Assembly (NCBI RefSeq): GCF_004786015.1 | Contig: NZ_CP032096.1 | Span: forward strand, 310,001 to 374,000 | Direction of reading: 5' to 3' | DNA length: 64,000 bases | DNA from: Hydrogenovibrio crunogenus | GTDB taxonomy: Bacteria > Pseudomonadota > Gammaproteobacteria > Thiomicrospirales > Thiomicrospiraceae | In this document: positions 61,171 to 64,000 of the stretch, piece by piece | How positions within the stretch are numbered: position 1 is the stretch's first letter | Layout: every line of letters starts with the position of its first letter | Translations under genes and position numbers: made by a program | Notes under the pieces: generated by a model | What the model was told of the DNA's origin: nothing | What the model saw: the letters and a program-made list of their open reading frames with translations, nothing else | The model's database searches: none

Positions 61171-61476
61171 ATATATCTTTTTAATAACGAATTTTTAAAT
61201 AAATAAGGACTAAAGTGGGTTAATTGAGTTTTATAATCAACAAAAGTTCCTATTTAGTTGATATTAAATTCATCTATCTATATGAATTAATTATGGTTGT
61301 ATAAGTATTGAGATGGTTTTTGTATTCTTTACCGTTTTAAAAAGTCCTTGGTTATTCAGCTTTCATTGTTCTTAAAGGCTCCATTTATTGGAGCTTTTTT
61401 GTTTGAATAAAGTATTTTAAAAATTGGCTTAATTGTTTTCGATTTTGGTCGATAACAGTCTATAGGGGGAGCCAAT
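61171..61476 (+). other. Gene-free stretch with an orphan terminator
   Basis: AT-rich. At 61378-61400, GCTCC-ATTTATT-GGAGC is followed by six T, an intrinsic terminator on the plus strand with no plus-strand gene upstream (the nearest is the IS). It may end an unannotated small RNA or be a remnant. No other feature was recognised. Confidence 0.5.
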
Positions 61477-62094
61477 ATGAATAAATCTGAAATCACACCC
61501 GCCTTACAATATTTCTTCAAAAAGTTAGAGCGTAAGTCGGAAGAAGTTCGTCAGCACAAACTAGCGACGGAAGATAAAAAAGAAATCGTTCCTTTTGATG
61601 AGGTTGAGCGATTTGCACGCGCCATTATGACGCAGAATATTTTTATTCATACTGTTGGGGTAAATGGGAAGCCAGAATCGACGATTTTGACTAAAGCGAT
61701 GTTCAGCATTAACAAGGTTGTACGGTTGTATTACAGTACGAGTCTGGATGAAGATCGACAAGGGTATTTGCGGATACATCCTGATCGCAACAAACAATTG
61801 ATTGTTGTCGAGCGGCTTCATGGCTTTCGACCGAAACCGGAAATCTTATACGCCAGCTTAGATGAGTGTCATGTAATTCGATTCTTTGTTGGCTGGTTAA
61901 TGCGTCGAATTGATTGGGAAAAAACAAAAATTGATAACTTGGATTTGTATAAGAAGTTTGTTGATTTAGAGCGTAAGGCCTTAGAAGAAGCGATTGCTGC
62001 TGAGGAAGCGGAAAAGCAAGAAGCTCAGTTACAGCAAACGCTTGATAAACATTTTAAAGGAAAGCAAAGAATTCCAAGTTCAAGAGTTAAATAG
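61477..62094 (+). CDS. Conserved-looking protein of unknown function
   Basis: 205 aa, soluble, no signal peptide or membrane helix. It has an N-terminal helical stretch, a middle beta-rich part (IFIHTVGVNGKPESTILTK, RLYYSTSL, KQLIVVERLH) and a C-terminal charged coiled-coil-like helix (about 150-190, repeated E/A/K) with a basic tail. I recognise no family. GGGGGAG precedes the ATG. Codon use is like the surrounding core genes. It is convergent with ispB, with 15 bases between the stops. Confidence 0.75.
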   Translation: MNKSEITPALQYFFKKLERKSEEVRQHKLATEDKKEIVPFDEVERFARAIMTQNIFIHTVGVNGKPESTILTKAMFSINKVVRLYYSTSLDEDRQGYLRIHPDRNKQLIVVERLHGFRPKPEILYASLDECHVIRFFVGWLMRRIDWEKTKIDNLDLYKKFVDLERKALEEAIAAEEAEKQEAQLQQTLDKHFKGKQRIPSSRVK

Positions 62095-62109
62095 AATGAG
62101 GCCGGTTTT

Positions 62110-63075
62110 TTAGTGGTTTCTTTGAACCGCTAAGTCCGCCAAAGATAATAACGCCTGTTTAATCTCAGAATCGTTCAGCGGAGCGAGAGCATCCTTAGCT
62201 TTTTCAGCTTCTTGAGTCGCAACTTCTTGTGTGTATTGAATGGCGCCGGAGGTTTGAATGATGGACGTGACTTCTTTCAATAATTTAATGCCTTCGGTTT
62301 CAATGGCTTTACGAATCAGTGACTTTTCTTCATCCGTTCCATTCTCAAGGACATAGATTAAAGGCAAAGTCGGTTTGCCTTCTGCTAAGTCATCTCCCAG
62401 GTTTTTGCCAAGTTGATCAGCGTCAGCCATATAGTCCAGCGCATCATCAATGAGCTGGAAAGCTGCGCCAAGGTGACGACCGTAGGATGCAAAGGCGGAT
62501 TCCAGTTCAGGTTTTTCAGCTAGGATAGGGCCTAATACAGTAGCCGCTTCAAATAATTTAGCGGTTTTTCGGTGAATCACTTCCATGTAGCGTTCGCTAG
62601 TGGTGTCAGCATCATGGCAGTTAAGCAATTGGAGGACTTCTCCTTCTGCAATCACATTTGTGGTTTCAGACATGACTTCCATGATGCGCATAATGCCAGG
62701 TTCCACCATCATTTCGAATGAACGAGAATACAAGAAATCCCCCACCAGTACGCTGGCAGCATTTCCCCAAACTTCATTCGCGGTTTGGTTACCGCGCCGG
62801 GTTTCAGATTCATCTACGACATCATCATGTAATAAGGTGGATGTGTGAATGAATTCAATGACCGCAGCAAGGGTGAGATGATGTTTGCCTTGGTAGTCAC
62901 AGGCGTGTGCGGATAATAAAACCAGTAAAGGGCGTAAACGCTTTCCGCCACTATTGATAATGTAGTGGCCAATTTGATTAATAAGAACCACATCGGAAGA
63001 CAGTTTAGACAGAATCAGTTGGTCAGTCGCCTCAATGTCATCCTGAATAAGTTTTCGAATCTGTGAAAGCGTCAT
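62110..63075 (-). CDS. ispB: Octaprenyl (polyprenyl) diphosphate synthase IspB
   Basis: 321 aa trans-polyprenyl synthase making the ubiquinone side chain. First aspartate-rich motif LLHDDVVDES (D84, D85, D88), second motif FQLIDDALDY near residue 215, GGKRLRPLL and GKPTLPLIY. Divergent from rplU-rpmA, the usual gammaproteobacterial layout. Chain length (eight or other) cannot be fixed by eye. Confidence 0.94.
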   Translation of the reverse strand: MTLSQIRKLIQDDIEATDQLILSKLSSDVVLINQIGHYIINSGGKRLRPLLVLLSAHACDYQGKHHLTLAAVIEFIHTSTLLHDDVVDESETRRGNQTANEVWGNAASVLVGDFLYSRSFEMMVEPGIMRIMEVMSETTNVIAEGEVLQLLNCHDADTTSERYMEVIHRKTAKLFEAATVLGPILAEKPELESAFASYGRHLGAAFQLIDDALDYMADADQLGKNLGDDLAEGKPTLPLIYVLENGTDEEKSLIRKAIETEGIKLLKEVTSIIQTSGAIQYTQEVATQEAEKAKDALAPLNDSEIKQALLSLADLAVQRNH

Positions 63076-63232
63076 AAGTCTAATAGGGGTATCATTGATT
63101 AGTTAAGACGCAAAGTTTAGTATGAAACGCTATAGATGCAAAGCTGTAAATGGTTTTTTTCAAGAAAAAACAGGGGCTTTGAGGCATTTTATCGCGTGAT
63201 AAAGTTTTTTTACAATTTATCCTGATTGGTGT

Positions 63233-63261
63233 TTGACCTAAAATAGAAAAGGTTATATAAT
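63233..63261 (+). promoter_or_regulatory. rplU-rpmA promoter
   Basis: TTGACC (63233-63238), 17-bp spacer, perfect TATAAT (63256-63261), about 65 bases before the rplU start, in the divergent gap with ispB. Confidence 0.75.
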
Positions 63262-63328
63262 CCCGCCTTTGCCGTTTCTGACGGTGTGAAAACAGAATTA
63301 ATGAAATTGAAACCGGGAGTTTCCAAGA

Positions 63329-63643
63329 ATGTATGCGGTAATTAAAACCGGTGGTAAGCAATATCGTGTTCGTGAAGGTCAAATTTTACGTGTCGAGTCC
63401 TTAGATGCAAACGAAGGCGACAAGGTTGAATTTGATCAAGTCATGATGGTTGGTGAAGGTGCAGATGTTAAAGTAGGTGCACCTCTTGTTGAAGGTGCAA
63501 AAGTTGCAGCAACCGTTAAAGCAAACGGTCGTGGTAAAAAAGTAACAATCATCAAGTTCCGTCGTCGTAAGAACAGATCACGTACTAAGCAAGGCCATCG
63601 TCAAAATTATACTGAAGTTGAAATTACAGGTATTTCAGCTTAA
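63329..63643 (+). CDS. rplU: 50S ribosomal protein L21
   Basis: 104 aa. [20 protein letters not shown] start and the C-terminal [23 protein letters not shown] basic segment (cited in part) that binds 23S rRNA. GGGAG upstream. rpmA follows after 98 bases. Confidence 0.98.
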   Translation: MYAVIKTGGKQYRVREGQILRVESLDANEGDKVEFDQVMMVGEGADVKVGAPLVEGAKVAATVKANGRGKKVTIIKFRRRKNRSRTKQGHRQNYTEVEITGISA

Positions 63644-63741
63644 TTTTTTAAACTTGTTGTTATACAGTAAGTTTGGTCGATTAATTAAAACCTCGCATTA
63701 TTTCTGAGTAGGGAATAATCAGGTTAACAGGAGATGTCACC

Positions 63742-63999
63742 ATGGCTCATAAAAAGGCTGCAGGTAGTACTAAAAACGGTCGCGATTCTAATGCTAAGCG
63801 ATTAGGCGTTAAACGTTTTGGTGGTGAGCAAGTTCTAGCAGGAAGCATTATTGTTCGTCAACGTGGAACGAAGTTTCATGCGGGTGATAATGTTGGTCGC
63901 GGTAAAGACGATACTTTGTTTGCAAAAGCAACCGGTGAAGTTGCTTTCGTAACAAAAGGTAAGCCACTACGTACGTTCGTAACAATTAAAGCTGACTAA
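63742..63999 (+). CDS. rpmA: 50S ribosomal protein L27
   Basis: 85 aa. [20 protein letters not shown] start, the flexible N terminus that reaches the peptidyl transferase centre, without the N-terminal extension cleaved in Firmicutes. GRIIVRQRG-like [14 protein letters not shown] follows. The stop lies one base before the end of the window. Confidence 0.98.
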   Translation: MAHKKAAGSTKNGRDSNAKRLGVKRFGGEQVLAGSIIVRQRGTKFHAGDNVGRGKDDTLFAKATGEVAFVTKGKPLRTFVTIKAD

Positions 64000-64000
64000 T

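Overview
The window looks like one contiguous piece of a gammaproteobacterial chromosome. Three things point to a sulfur-oxidising autotroph of the Thiomicrospira/Hydrogenovibrio kind: E. coli-like order in the ribosomal and RNA polymerase clusters, rpe-gph next to the trp genes, and moderate to low GC. That placement is inference from gene content and protein flavour, not from a database search.

Layout. 1-2.6 kb: the 3' end of a gspN-like type II secretion gene, then psiE-purC-bioD on the minus strand. 2.8-8.6 kb: rpe, gph, a 48-codon ORF that overlaps trpE, trpEGD, a palindromic terminator and trpC. 8.6-10 kb: a PA2779/PA2778-type exported protein and C39-like lipoprotein pair. 10.4-13.4 kb: a polyamine operon (speD, speE, ornithine decarboxylase-like gene) and an OsmC-family gene. 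13.5-16 kb: an M42-like peptidase and bioA on the minus strand. 16.2-17 kb: two nearly identical cyclic di-GMP-I riboswitch aptamers upstream of a small secreted-protein gene whose reading frame is broken, or recoded, at an A7 run six codons after its start. 17-18.4 kb: truC and an exported GlcG/HbpS-type protein.

18.7-50.2 kb is the translation/transcription core: tRNA-Tyr, -Gly, -Thr, tufB, tRNA-Trp, secE-nusG, rplKAJL, rpoBC, the str operon (rpsL, rpsG, fusA, tufA), the S10 operon, the spc operon and the alpha operon. The order is that of E. coli except that rpmJ is missing between secY and rpsM. Strong promoters precede rpsL, rpsJ and rplN, and each is followed within about 10 nt of the expected start by a terminator-like hairpin. 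The two tuf genes appear identical.

50.2-58.4 kb: a TatD-family nuclease gene that starts on the T-tract of the rplQ terminator, tcdA, a DUF2927 protein, uvrA, a SIMPL-domain protein, a YajR-like MFS transporter and ssb. 58.5-61.2 kb is an AT-rich accessory patch on the minus strand: a thioredoxin-like gene, a MerR regulator and an exported DsrE-like protein behind a ZntR/CadR-type promoter. An intact IS3-family element has split the thioredoxin-like gene and left a 3-bp target duplication, and deleting it in silico restores a perfect 86-aa frame. 61.5-64 kb: a conserved-looking unknown protein, ispB, rplU and rpmA.

The most interesting non-routine signals are the tandem riboswitch with the slippery A7 gene start, the IS-broken redox/metal operon, a palindromic core (CCAGGCCTGG) shared by three terminators and two coding sites, and the promoter-proximal hairpins of the ribosomal operons.
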